64,000 bases of DNA, taken from assembly GCF_014697415.1 (NCBI RefSeq), contig NZ_JACJRT010000008.1, positions 124,001 to 188,000 of the forward strand. Direction: 5' to 3'. Within the stretch, counting starts at the first letter, position 1; every line of letters starts with the position of its first letter. Shown here piece after piece: positions 52,928 through 60,582 of this stretch. Source of the stretch: Cyanobium sp. FACHB-13342. GTDB lineage: Bacteria > Cyanobacteriota > Cyanobacteriia > PCC-6307 > Cyanobiaceae. The notes under the pieces were generated by a model that saw only the letters and a list, made by a program, of their open reading frames with translations, was not told where the DNA came from and did not search any database. Position numbers and translations under genes: made by a program.

Positions 52928-55342
52928 TTGCGACCCCGAGAATTGAGTCCTGACTCCCCGGCTGCTGCGTATCGCCTGATGCTGGCTGGGCAGCGTGATG
53001 ATGCTCGTGCTGCCTTGATGGCCTTGCCTGACCCAGAAGAGTTGCTCGATAACGAGCAGCGTGTCTGGGCAGGCGCAACCTGGCTTCGACTTGGCGACCC
53101 ACAGAAAGCTTTCCGCTATTTGCAGGGAGATTGGTTGGGGGTTCCTGCCCATGTGGCCGGTATTGCCGGTGCGAGCTTGCTCGCTTTGGGTTGTCTGGAT
53201 GCTGCTCTACCTGCCCTCGAATGGGCCGTAGCGGGCGAGACTTCGGATCCCGGCGCTCATAGGCTCAACCTAGGCCGCACACTCACCTTGCTGGGCCGGG
53301 CGGATGAGGCGCTCGAGCCGCTGCGTGAGGCCCTGCGGCTTGTTACCCACGATCAATCCCTGGCCCGGCGCTCGCTTGCCGAGGCGCTGCTGGCCTTGGG
53401 CCAGATCGAAGAGGCGCTGGATCTGCTGCCGGAGGCCAGTGACGACGTCACCACCCTCATGGCCCGTGCTTTCACGCTCGCCTCGGCGGCCCGCCATGAC
53501 GATGCCGCTGCCCTACTGCGAGACGCCAGCACCCGCCTGCCCCATGAGCCCCAATTGCTGCGCACGGCGGCTGAGCTGGCCCAGCTGCGTGGTCGTTTTG
53601 CTGAAGCAGAGCTGTTGCTGCGCCAGGCCTTAGAGGCGGATCCCACCAATGTGGCGCTCTGGGCTTCCTTGGCGCAGCTGGGCCAGGGCGCCCTGAACCC
53701 CGCCACTGCCCGCGAGGCAGCTGATCGGGCCCTCGAGCTCGCTGTAGGTAAAGACTCCTACTCCTGGGCTCTGGCCCTCTCCGCCCACGCCCATGTGCTG
53801 GCTGACGGCGGAAACGGGGCTGCGGCGGAGGCTGCCTGGCGTGAATCCCTGGCGGTATCCCCCTCCCTTGCGCCGGCCCTGGCCGGGTTGGGGCATGGCT
53901 TGCTGCAACAGGGCCGCCTGGAGGAGGCCCTCGATTGTTTCCGACAGCTTCGAGCCACTGCGCCCCTGCAGGGCTGGAGCCAGCTGATTCATGCCCGCGA
54001 GGTGCCTGACGATCCCGCCGTGTTGGAACAGATGGAATGCAGGGCCCGGCAGCCCAGCCTTGAAGGGAGAGTGCGCAGTGGCCTGTTGTTCACTCTGGCG
54101 GCCGCCTGGGACCGCAAAAAAGAGTATGGGAGGGCCTTCGCCCTGGCTCAGGAGGCCAACGAGGCCAGCAAGCTCCATCTCCACTACTCCCCGCCCGCCC
54201 ACCGCGAACGCGTGGAGGAGGTCATGGCCGTGTTTTCGGAGTCGTTGCTCGCCTCCCGATCGGATTGGGGCCATCCCTCCCGCCGACCCGTGTTTGTGTT
54301 GGGCATGCCCCGCTCAGGCACCACCTTGGTGGAGCAGATCCTGGGTAGCCACAGCCAGGTGCATGGGGCCGGTGAACTCTCCCAGGTGGGCGAGTTGATC
54401 CAGCGAATGATTGCCTGGGAGCTTCATCTGGGGAGTGGTCTCAGTTATCCAGCCTGTGTGGCCGATCTCACCGCCGCCGATCTGCAGCGACATGGCCAAC
54501 ACCTGCTCGATGGCCTTTCAGCTTTGGCCCCGGGCCCAGAACGCCATGTGATCGACAAGTTGCCCCACAACTTTGAGCACATCGGCCTGATCAAGCTCGT
54601 GTTTCCCAATGCCGCAATCCTGCACGTGCGGCGGGATCCGCGCGACATCGCCATCTCCAACTACATCACCGATTACGCCGCGAAATTCGGCGGCATGGGC
54701 TTCGCCTACGACCTCGGCTGGATCGGCGAACAGCTGGTAGACCACGACCGCTTGATGACCCATTGGCACCGCCTGTTTCCCGGGCAGATCCTTGAGGTGC
54801 CCTACGAAGACCTCGTGGACGACACCGAGGCCTGGGCTCGGCGAATGCTGGAGCATCTGGGCCTGGCCTGGGATCCAGCCGTGCTCGAGTTTCAAAGCCT
54901 GGAGCGCTCAGTTAAAACCGCGAGTGTTTGGCAGGTGCGGCAGCCGGTTTACACCAGCTCCAAAGCCCGCTGGCGCCGCTACGCCGACCACCTCGCTGCC
55001 CTCGACGCGGTGCTGGCTGCATCCCCCCCGGCAGATCCGGATCCGCTTCCGCCACCCGAGCTTCCGCCGGGGCAATTCGCAGCCGGGATGGAGGCCTTGC
55101 AGGCGGGCCGAGCCGATCTGGCGCGCCAGCAGTTCGCCTGTGTGTTGGTGGCCAACCCCCGCCATGCCGCTGCCCACCATTTTCTGGGTGCGGCTCTAGC
55201 GCAGCTGGGGAATCTGCCTGCTGCCCGCGAAGCCATGCAGCGCTCGGTGCAGCTCCATCCGCGCCAACCGAGCTGGCAGGGCAACCTGGCGGCGATCCAG
55301 GCGGCGCTCGATCGCGCAGGCTCGGGGAACAGGCAGCCATGA
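52928..55342 (+). CDS. TPR protein with sulfotransferase domain
   Basis: 804 aa, start read as TTG at 52928 (another TTG at 52943); the N-terminus is uncertain. Residues 1 to about 370 are tetratricopeptide-like helix pairs. The sulfotransferase domain starts near residue 455: 'FVLGMPRSGTTLVEQIL' (PAPS 5'-phosphosulfate loop) and 'LHVRRDPRDIAISNYI' (3'-phosphate motif) around 567. Another two or three TPRs close the protein ('AHHFLGAALAQLGNLPAAREAM'). It would transfer sulfate from PAPS to a protein or glycan. The next gene (parvulin) overlaps it by four bases, so they act together. Confidence 0.85.
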   Translation: MRPRELSPDSPAAAYRLMLAGQRDDARAALMALPDPEELLDNEQRVWAGATWLRLGDPQKAFRYLQGDWLGVPAHVAGIAGASLLALGCLDAALPALEWAVAGETSDPGAHRLNLGRTLTLLGRADEALEPLREALRLVTHDQSLARRSLAEALLALGQIEEALDLLPEASDDVTTLMARAFTLASAARHDDAAALLRDASTRLPHEPQLLRTAAELAQLRGRFAEAELLLRQALEADPTNVALWASLAQLGQGALNPATAREAADRALELAVGKDSYSWALALSAHAHVLADGGNGAAAEAAWRESLAVSPSLAPALAGLGHGLLQQGRLEEALDCFRQLRATAPLQGWSQLIHAREVPDDPAVLEQMECRARQPSLEGRVRSGLLFTLAAAWDRKKEYGRAFALAQEANEASKLHLHYSPPAHRERVEEVMAVFSESLLASRSDWGHPSRRPVFVLGMPRSGTTLVEQILGSHSQVHGAGELSQVGELIQRMIAWELHLGSGLSYPACVADLTAADLQRHGQHLLDGLSALAPGPERHVIDKLPHNFEHIGLIKLVFPNAAILHVRRDPRDIAISNYITDYAAKFGGMGFAYDLGWIGEQLVDHDRLMTHWHRLFPGQILEVPYEDLVDDTEAWARRMLEHLGLAWDPAVLEFQSLERSVKTASVWQVRQPVYTSSKARWRRYADHLAALDAVLAASPPADPDPLPPPELPPGQFAAGMEALQAGRADLARQQFACVLVANPRHAAAHHFLGAALAQLGNLPAAREAMQRSVQLHPRQPSWQGNLAAIQAALDRAGSGNRQP

Positions 55343-56058
55343 GCCTCGCCTGGTTGCAGGACAACCGAGCCTCCATGGCGCGCTGCGGCTTGTTGCGCCA
55401 GGCGCTGCGGGTTGAGCTGATCGAGCTGGCCCTTGCGGAGGCCCAGGTTCCGCTGCCCCCCCCTGACCAATTGCAGATTGCGCTTCAGGCGTTCTGGAAG
55501 CAGCGGCAACTGCCGCCGCCGAAGCGGGCGGCCTGGCTCGCCGAGCGCGATCTCACGGAGCAGGATCTGGCGCTGATGGTGAGCCGCTCCGGCCGCTGGC
55601 AGCAGTGGTGCGGGCAGCAGTGGCACCAGAAGCACGAGGCCCTCTTTCTCAAGCACAAAAACCAGCTGGATCAGGCCACCGCCTCGGTGTTGCGGCTGGA
55701 GGAGGAGGGCCTGGCACGGGAGCTGTATTTGCAGCTCGCCGAGGGTGAAAGCAGCTTTGCCGAGATTGGTCGCCACTTTTGCGGTGAGCACCCCAACCGC
55801 CAGAGCGGCCAGTGGGGACCCAAACCCCTCAGTGAGCTGCCGCCAGCCCTGGCTGAGCTGATCCGCACCACGCCCGTGGGCCAACTGCGCGAACCCCACC
55901 GCCTGGGCCCGGGCGACTGGGTTGTGCTGCGGGTGGAAGCGTTCACGGGTAGCCGGGTGGATGACCCTGAGGTGCAGCAGCGGGTGCTGCGCTTGGAGGG
56001 GGAGGCCTGGCTGGATCAGCGGATTGAGGCGTGGCTGAAGGGCTCTTTGCCTGGATGA
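55339..56058 (+). CDS. Parvulin-like (PpiC) peptidyl-prolyl isomerase
   Basis: 239 aa from the ATG at 55339, overlapping the sulfotransferase stop. The N-terminal about 95 residues are a helical SurA-like chaperone part. The parvulin domain covers about residues 105-215: 'LARELYLQLAEGESSFAEIGRHF', 'GQWGPKPLSELPPALAELI', 'PVGQLREPHRLGPGDWVVLRVE'. No signal peptide, so it folds client proteins in the cytosol. In other cyanobacteria such genes accompany C39-type exporters; here the exporter at 47910 is truncated. Confidence 0.82.
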   Translation: MSLAWLQDNRASMARCGLLRQALRVELIELALAEAQVPLPPPDQLQIALQAFWKQRQLPPPKRAAWLAERDLTEQDLALMVSRSGRWQQWCGQQWHQKHEALFLKHKNQLDQATASVLRLEEEGLARELYLQLAEGESSFAEIGRHFCGEHPNRQSGQWGPKPLSELPPALAELIRTTPVGQLREPHRLGPGDWVVLRVEAFTGSRVDDPEVQQRVLRLEGEAWLDQRIEAWLKGSLPG

Positions 56059-56147
56059 GTGCCGAAGCCAAGCCGTTAGCCCCGCACGAGCCCCTCAGCC
56101 TCACCCGGCTGATTGAATTGAGGATGGCTGCCCGCGGGAGACGAATC

Positions 56148-56468
56148 TCAGGGAATGGGCAGTTCTGCGTAGGCGCCGTTGCGAATGTTGTTGATCGCAC
56201 CTTGGATTTCGGCAACAACCGCGCGAATGCGTGGCCAGCTGGTCGTCGTCAGCACCAGGATCGCCATGGTCCGACCATTGAGATTCTGCTGGTAGCGCAA
56301 GTTGGTGTCCGTGGTGATCAGGAGCTCAAAGCCTTCTTGTTCCGCCAGGCGAATCAAGTCCCCATTTGTGACGGTGGACCAACCCAGCTCATAGGCAGTT
56401 TTCACGACGTGGCCGTTGAGGGAGCGGCGCAACGGCACCGGCGTTCCCTGGTCAAACAGGATGCGCAC
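56148..56468 (-). CDS. DUF5615 PIN-like toxin
   Basis: 106 aa from a GTG at 56468, directly behind the antitoxin stop. 'ILFDQGTPVPLRRSLNGH', 'TAYELGWSTVTNGDLIRLAEQ' and 'ELLITTDTNLRYQQNL' have the acidic metal sites (Asp6, Glu and the Asp of 'TTDTN') of the PIN/Mut7-C-like DUF5615 fold. With DUF433 upstream it forms a toxin-antitoxin pair, the toxin presumably being an RNase. A damaged copy of the pair lies at 57029-57251. Confidence 0.82.
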   Translation of the reverse strand: MRILFDQGTPVPLRRSLNGHVVKTAYELGWSTVTNGDLIRLAEQEGFELLITTDTNLRYQQNLNGRTMAILVLTTTSWPRIRAVVAEIQGAINNIRNGAYAELPIP

Positions 56469-56702
56469 TCAGGCCAAGGCCGCAGCGCTGCTGCGGGCTG
56501 CGTGCTCCAGCACCTGCCGGGCTTGCTCCAGCTCCACACCTGGGAAGAGTGCCAGGAATTCCGTCATCGAGATGCCGTCTTCCAGGTTTTCAAACAGGGC
56601 GGCAACAGGGACCCTGGTGCCGCGGAACACCCAGGCACCGCTAACCCGCTGGGGATCGCGCTCAACCGCAGTGCAGCCAGCCCAGCCGAGATCGCTCTGC
56701 AT
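56469..56702 (-). CDS. DUF433 antitoxin
   Basis: 77 aa from the ATG at 56702. 'RDPQRVSGAWVFRGTRVPVAALFENLEDGISMTEFLALFPGVELEQA', read in several blocks, is the DUF433 winged-helix pattern: 'P...gG.p.i.GTRvpv..l...l..g.s..efl..fP.l...q'. It probably neutralises the DUF5615 toxin and represses the operon. Stop and toxin start are adjacent. The sequence upstream (56703-56786) is shared with the decayed second copy. Confidence 0.83.
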   Translation of the reverse strand: MQSDLGWAGCTAVERDPQRVSGAWVFRGTRVPVAALFENLEDGISMTEFLALFPGVELEQARQVLEHAARSSAAALA

Positions 56703-56786
56703 CCTCAGACCTCCCGTCCGTGGGTGATCGCTCTCAGGGTAGACAGGCTGTTGGCATCGAGGAAGGGGTGAACCACCACTTCGGTG

Positions 56787-57032
56787 TCAGGGGCGCTGGC
56801 GAGCCACAGCTGCTGCGATGGCGCGCTCCATGTCGTCGAGGCTCAGCACGCGTTTCACCTGTGGGTGATTGCGGAAGAGCTCTTCCGGCTCGTGGTGTGC
56901 GGGCACCAGCATGAGCCGGCCCTGGGCATCCACGCTCACCTGCAGGCGAGATCCTGCTGTCAAGCCGAGCTGATCCAGCAAGTTGCGCGGGATCGTCAGC
57001 TGATCCTTGGAGCTCAGGCTGACAGTGGTCAT
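56787..57032 (-). CDS. AbrB/MazE-type antitoxin without an adjacent toxin
   Basis: 81 aa from the ATG at 57032. The swapped-hairpin AbrB pattern is 'VSLSSKDQLTIPRNLLDQLGLTAGSRLQVSVDAQGRLMLVP'; the C-terminal 30 residues are the toxin-binding tail. Normally a VapC or MazF toxin gene follows, but the next gene is DUF433, with an 84-bp spacer encoding only a short fragment without domain features. A fragment of a DUF5615-like gene (57029-57169) ends within its start codon. Either the toxin was lost or the protein acts elsewhere. Confidence 0.8.
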   Translation of the reverse strand: MTTVSLSSKDQLTIPRNLLDQLGLTAGSRLQVSVDAQGRLMLVPAHHEPEELFRNHPQVKRVLSLDDMERAIAAAVARQRP

Positions 57033-57169
57033 GAGAAAAGTGTAAGGCGCACGGCCTTACATGGCCTTGGAGCCTTGGGCCTCAAATCCTCAAAGCCGCC
57101 TTGTTCCGCTAGGCGAATCAGCTCTCCATTCGTAACAGTGGACCAATGCAGCTCGTACGCCGTATTCAT
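57029..57169 (-). pseudogene. Remnant of a DUF5615 toxin gene
   Basis: Frame from 57169 to TGA at 57029, 46 codons, beginning 'MNTAYELHWSTVTNGELIRL'. It matches 'TAYELGWSTVTNGDLIRL' of the intact toxin (56148-56468) almost residue for residue, continuing 'AEQGGFEDL' for 'AEQEGFELL', then diverges. The first about 20 residues (with the catalytic Asp) and the C-terminal half are missing, so no active toxin can be made. The stop overlaps the AbrB start codon. Confidence 0.8.
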
Positions 57170-57180
57170 GCATTTCCTGG

Positions 57181-57251
57181 TCAATCAGGGCTGCGGGCCG
57201 CGTGCTCCAAAACCTGCCGGGCTTGCACCCCCAGCCGAGTTCGCCCTGCAT
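57181..57251 (-). pseudogene. Remnant of a DUF433 antitoxin gene
   Basis: The ATG at 57251 starts 'MQGELGW', matching 'MQSDLGW' of the intact antitoxin. About 50 codons are then missing, and in another frame the text resumes 'QARQVLEHAARS' (intact: 'QARQVLEHAARS') to a TGA at 57181. Upstream DNA 57252-57310 also resembles 56703-56770, so the duplication included the spacer. It is a duplicated module that has decayed by deletion and frameshift. Confidence 0.78.
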
Positions 57252-57317
57252 CCGCAAGCCTCCAATCCTTGGATGATGTCTTTCAACGTAGACAGGTTGC
57301 TGGCATGGAGGATGGCC

Positions 57318-57530
57318 TCACGCAAGCCCTAAAAATACAACCGCGGCCTGATGGAGTCTCTGCAGGTCATTGCGACCCAGCTTGCCGATGCAGGCTCCGA
57401 GACGTCGCCGCGACACGGTTGTGATCTTGTCGACCATTAACTGGCCTGTGGCCGCGAGCCCGTTGCCACTGGTGAAGGCACAGATCGTGATTGAATCCGT
57501 TGGTGATGCGAGGCCAGATCCAGGAGTCTC
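57318..57530 (-). pseudogene. MazF/PemK toxin remnant
   Basis: On the minus strand the frame ends at 57318 with 'VDKITTVSRRRLGACIGKL', 'GRNDLQRLHQAAVVFLGLA', the typical C-terminus of MazF/PemK endoribonucleases. Upstream, in the same frame, 'PTDSITICAFTS' resembles the MazF core strand 'p.d.itvcp.t'. It is fused directly to 'GNGLAATGQLM', so a central piece is deleted. The N-terminal part with the catalytic Arg is gone; the reading runs into the 3' end of htpG. No cognate MazE is adjacent, only the AbrB protein at 56787-57032, with which it might once have been paired. Confidence 0.68.
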
Positions 57531-57531
57531 T

Positions 57532-59454
57532 TCAGAGCCCCCGCTGCATCAACTGGCCCATCAGCGTCGCGCTGCGTTGCTGGAAGCCCGCCAATTCATT
57601 GGGTTCCAGGCCGCCCACTGCCAGGCGGGCGAGCTCGTAGATGTGGCGGCTGAGGTCGTCGGCCAGTTGTTGGCTTGGCGAGCTGCCGCCGGCGCCCGTG
57701 ATCACGGAACCGGCCGAGAGCTTGAGCAGGCCCTCCACCAGCGGGTGCTTGCGGTTCACCAGCAGCACGTGGTGATCGGGCAGGCCCGGCAGGCGCTGCT
57801 CCATCAGGGCACCCATGTCGTTGATGCGGCGCATCTGCTCCGGCAGCAGGATCAGGGCGGCGGGGGCGTTGTCGCCCTTGAGGGCCTGCACCTGGATGGT
57901 CACCTTGTCGTTGGCCAGGGCGCCCTTGAACAGCTCCCGCACCTTCTCGCTGGAATCCTTGCCCTCGGCGTCACTCAGTTCGCTCTCCTTCTCCTGCAGC
58001 GAGTCGTCGAGCTCGCTGTCCACCCGTTGGAACTTCAGCTCCTCGTGGCGGTACTCCAGCCAGGGAATGAACTGGGTGTCGATGAAGGTGTCGGCCAGCA
58101 GCACTTCGGCCCCCTGGCTCTTCCACAGGGCCAGGGCCCCAGCCTGGCCGGCCTCATCGGTGCAATACAGGATTCGCTTGTCGTTGTCGGCCGCCAGGCG
58201 CGTGCGGTAGCCCGCCAGGGTCGTGTAGGCCTTGCCACCCTCAGCGGGGATGGGGTCGAGGCTGTCGCCTTCGCCCGCCGCCGCAGTTGTCCCGAAGAGC
58301 ACCAGATCGGCCACCTGCTCGGCGAACTTGTCGTCCTCCATGGCGCCGATCTTGATGAACGGGGCCAGCGATTCCCAGATCTCCGCGTAGCGCTTGGGAT
58401 CGTCCCTGTGGAGCTCCTTGAGCCGGTCGCCCACCTTCTTGGCCACAAAGCCACCGATCGAGCGCACCCTCCGGTCGGTCTGCAGGGCTGACCGGCTCAC
58501 GTTCAGCGGGATGTCCGGCGAATCGATCACCCCGCGCAGGGGCAGCAGGTAGCGGGGCACCACCTCCTTGATCGAGTCGCTCACAAACACGTTGTTGCAG
58601 TAGAGCTTGATCTCGTCCTTCTCCCAATCGGCCCGGCCGCTGGATTTGGGGAAGTAGAGGATGCCCTGCAGGTTGTAGGGGTAGTCGGTGTTGAGGTGCA
58701 CCCACAGCAGCGGGTCGCCCTGGAAGGGGTAGAGGTAGCGGTAGAGCTCGATGTAGTCGTTGTCGCTGAGATCCCTCGGGCTCTTGCGCCAAGGCGATTC
58801 ACGCTTGTTGACCGTTTCGCCCTCCAGCTGCACCGCCACTGGCAGGAAGTCGCAGTAGGTGGTGATCAGGGTGCGGATGCGGGCCGGCTCGATGTACTCC
58901 AGCTCCTCCTCCATCAGATGCAGGATCACATCGGTGCCCGGCTCGCTGCGCTCGGCTGCCTCCAGGCTGAAGTTGGGCGAGCCATCGCAGCTCCAGCGCA
59001 CCGCCTCGCTGCCGTCGCGGGCGGAGAGGGTCACCAGCTCCACCTGCTTGGCCACCATGAAGCTGGAGTAGAAGCCCAGGCCGAAGTGGCCGATGATCGC
59101 GTCGCTCTCGCTTTTGTATTTCTCCAGGAAGTCTTCGGCGCTGGAGAAGGCCACCTGGTTGATGTAGCGCTTCACCTCTTCGGCATCCATGCCGATGCCG
59201 TTGTCAGAGATGGTGAGGGTGTTGGCCTCGCGGTCGATGCGAATCGAAATCTTGCCCTCGGGCCCTTCGCTGCAGTCGCCCGCCATGGCGGCCATGCGCC
59301 GCTTGCTGATGGCATCGACGCCATTGCTCACCAGCTCCCTTAGGAACACCTCATGGCCGCTGTAGACGGCCTTTTTGATGATCGGGAAGATGTTCTCGGT
59401 GTGGATCTGGATCTGGCCCTGTTCCGCCTGCAGCACCACAGCTTTTGAAATCAC
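57532..59454 (-). CDS. htpG: Molecular chaperone HtpG (Hsp90)
   Basis: 640 aa from a GTG at 59454 ('ISKAVVLQAEQGQIQIHT'). The ATPase domain has 'FLRELVSNGVDAISKRRMA', 'ISDNGIGMDAEEVKRY', 'IGHFGLGFYSSFMVA' and 'GTDVILHL'. The middle domain carries 'KLYCNNVFVSD' and 'RGVIDSPDIPLNVSRSALQ'. HtpG is a dimeric chaperone; in cyanobacteria it helps under heat, light and oxidative stress and stabilises phycobilisome linkers. A MazF remnant adjoins its stop codon. Divergent from the DUF3598 gene. Confidence 0.95.
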   Translation of the reverse strand: MISKAVVLQAEQGQIQIHTENIFPIIKKAVYSGHEVFLRELVSNGVDAISKRRMAAMAGDCSEGPEGKISIRIDREANTLTISDNGIGMDAEEVKRYINQVAFSSAEDFLEKYKSESDAIIGHFGLGFYSSFMVAKQVELVTLSARDGSEAVRWSCDGSPNFSLEAAERSEPGTDVILHLMEEELEYIEPARIRTLITTYCDFLPVAVQLEGETVNKRESPWRKSPRDLSDNDYIELYRYLYPFQGDPLLWVHLNTDYPYNLQGILYFPKSSGRADWEKDEIKLYCNNVFVSDSIKEVVPRYLLPLRGVIDSPDIPLNVSRSALQTDRRVRSIGGFVAKKVGDRLKELHRDDPKRYAEIWESLAPFIKIGAMEDDKFAEQVADLVLFGTTAAAGEGDSLDPIPAEGGKAYTTLAGYRTRLAADNDKRILYCTDEAGQAGALALWKSQGAEVLLADTFIDTQFIPWLEYRHEELKFQRVDSELDDSLQEKESELSDAEGKDSSEKVRELFKGALANDKVTIQVQALKGDNAPAALILLPEQMRRINDMGALMEQRLPGLPDHHVLLVNRKHPLVEGLLKLSAGSVITGAGGSSPSQQLADDLSRHIYELARLAVGGLEPNELAGFQQRSATLMGQLMQRGL

Positions 59455-59579
59455 GATGCCCCCACATTCCCCTGGGGTGGGCCTGGCCGCCAAGGGGGTG
59501 CCATGGGCAGGAAACCGACCAAGCCCGCGGGCGGAGTGGGCTCCATAGGATCAGCCCCTCCCCCTCTCTGCCTCCGCAC

Positions 59580-60323
59580 ATGGCCAGCCAGTGGCAGAAC
59601 TTCTTGCTCAACCTGGGCGCCTGGCAGGGCTCCTTCACCGGCATCAGCCCCACCGGCACGCTGCTCAAGGACACTCCCTCTCTGCTGACGCTCGAAGCCG
59701 GCGAGCAGAACGGCGACGGAGCGGTCACCATGGTGCGCTTCAGCTTGCAGCGTTTTGAGGGGGGCGACCGCAGCGCTGCCCCCAGCAGCGACCTGAGCCA
59801 GGAATACCGCAGCCTGGGCCGCCAGGTGGTGTTTTTTGACACGGGCACGTTCTGCAAGGGGTCCCTGCAGCTGGCTCCGGGCACGGTGTTTGGCGGGGAG
59901 TTCGGGTTTGTGCATGGCGACCGGCGCCACCGGTTGGTGTTGCTCTATGGCGAGTGCGGCAGTGCCGACCAGCTGGTGCTGATCCGGGAATTCCGGGTTG
60001 GTTCCGACGCCCAGGAGTGCCCGCCGCTGACGGCCGAGCAGGTGCAGGGCCCCTGGCAGGGCACGGCTGCCACCATTGCGGCCGACTGGCCCGAACCCGA
60101 CCACGCCGAGGCCCAGGTGAGCTTCTCGGCCGGCGAACTGGCTGGGTTCCAGTGGCTCGCCGATGGGGGGTATTGCCGCTGGCCCCAGCAGGTGAGCCAC
60201 CGGCAGGCCTTCAGCGTGGAGGCCGGCTGGCTCACGGCGCCCGATCGGCTCGAGCGCCTGATCCGCCGCTACGACGGCAGCGGCGCCTGGATCTCCGCCA
60301 CCCACGAGGTGTTGCTGCGCTAG
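59580..60323 (+). CDS. DUF3598 lipocalin-like protein
   Basis: 247 aa from the ATG at 59580. 'WQNFLLNLGAWQGSFTGISPTG' and 'RSLGRQVVFFDTGTFCKGSLQL', with 'GGEFGFVHGDRRHRLVLLY', show the repeating beta-strand pattern of the DUF3598 family, which is common in cyanobacteria and plant plastids and has a double lipocalin-like barrel. It may bind a pigment or lipid; no ligand site is proven. Full-length, with a short spacer to htpG. Confidence 0.8.
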   Translation: MASQWQNFLLNLGAWQGSFTGISPTGTLLKDTPSLLTLEAGEQNGDGAVTMVRFSLQRFEGGDRSAAPSSDLSQEYRSLGRQVVFFDTGTFCKGSLQLAPGTVFGGEFGFVHGDRRHRLVLLYGECGSADQLVLIREFRVGSDAQECPPLTAEQVQGPWQGTAATIAADWPEPDHAEAQVSFSAGELAGFQWLADGGYCRWPQQVSHRQAFSVEAGWLTAPDRLERLIRRYDGSGAWISATHEVLLR

Positions 60324-60332
60324 GCAGGCGTC

Positions 60333-60557
60333 TCAGCCCGCCTGCTGCAGCTCGGGTTTCTCCTCGGGCAGGATCGCCCCCGCCACCGGGCACACCTGCA
60401 GGCAGATGCCGCAGTCGATGCAGGTGTCGAAGTCGATCCAATAAAACGCCGTGCCCTTGCTGTTGGCGCCCTGGCCCGGATGGATGCAGGCCACCGGACA
60501 GGCATCCACGCAATCGGCCACCCCTTCACAGATGTTGGTGACGATCGTGTGGGCCAT
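60333..60557 (-). CDS. Bacterial-type ferredoxin with two Fe-S sites
   Basis: 74 aa from the ATG at 60557. 'ICEGVADCVDACPVACIHP' (CxxxxxxCxxxCP) and 'CIDCGICLQVCPVAG' (CxxCxxCxxxCP) coordinate the two clusters; the wider spacing in the first motif is as in seven-iron 3Fe-4S/4Fe-4S ferredoxins. Conserved picocyanobacterial ferredoxin, distinct from the plant-type PetF. Electron partners unknown. Its start is 25 bp downstream of the hisZ stop. Confidence 0.92.
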   Translation of the reverse strand: MAHTIVTNICEGVADCVDACPVACIHPGQGANSKGTAFYWIDFDTCIDCGICLQVCPVAGAILPEEKPELQQAG

Positions 60558-60582
60558 GAACGGGGCGGATGCTGGCCGGATC

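Noticed and set aside
57370-58491. 373-codon plus-strand frame over the htpG 3' half
   Set aside because: Antisense shadow of htpG; its start region also covers the MazF relic.
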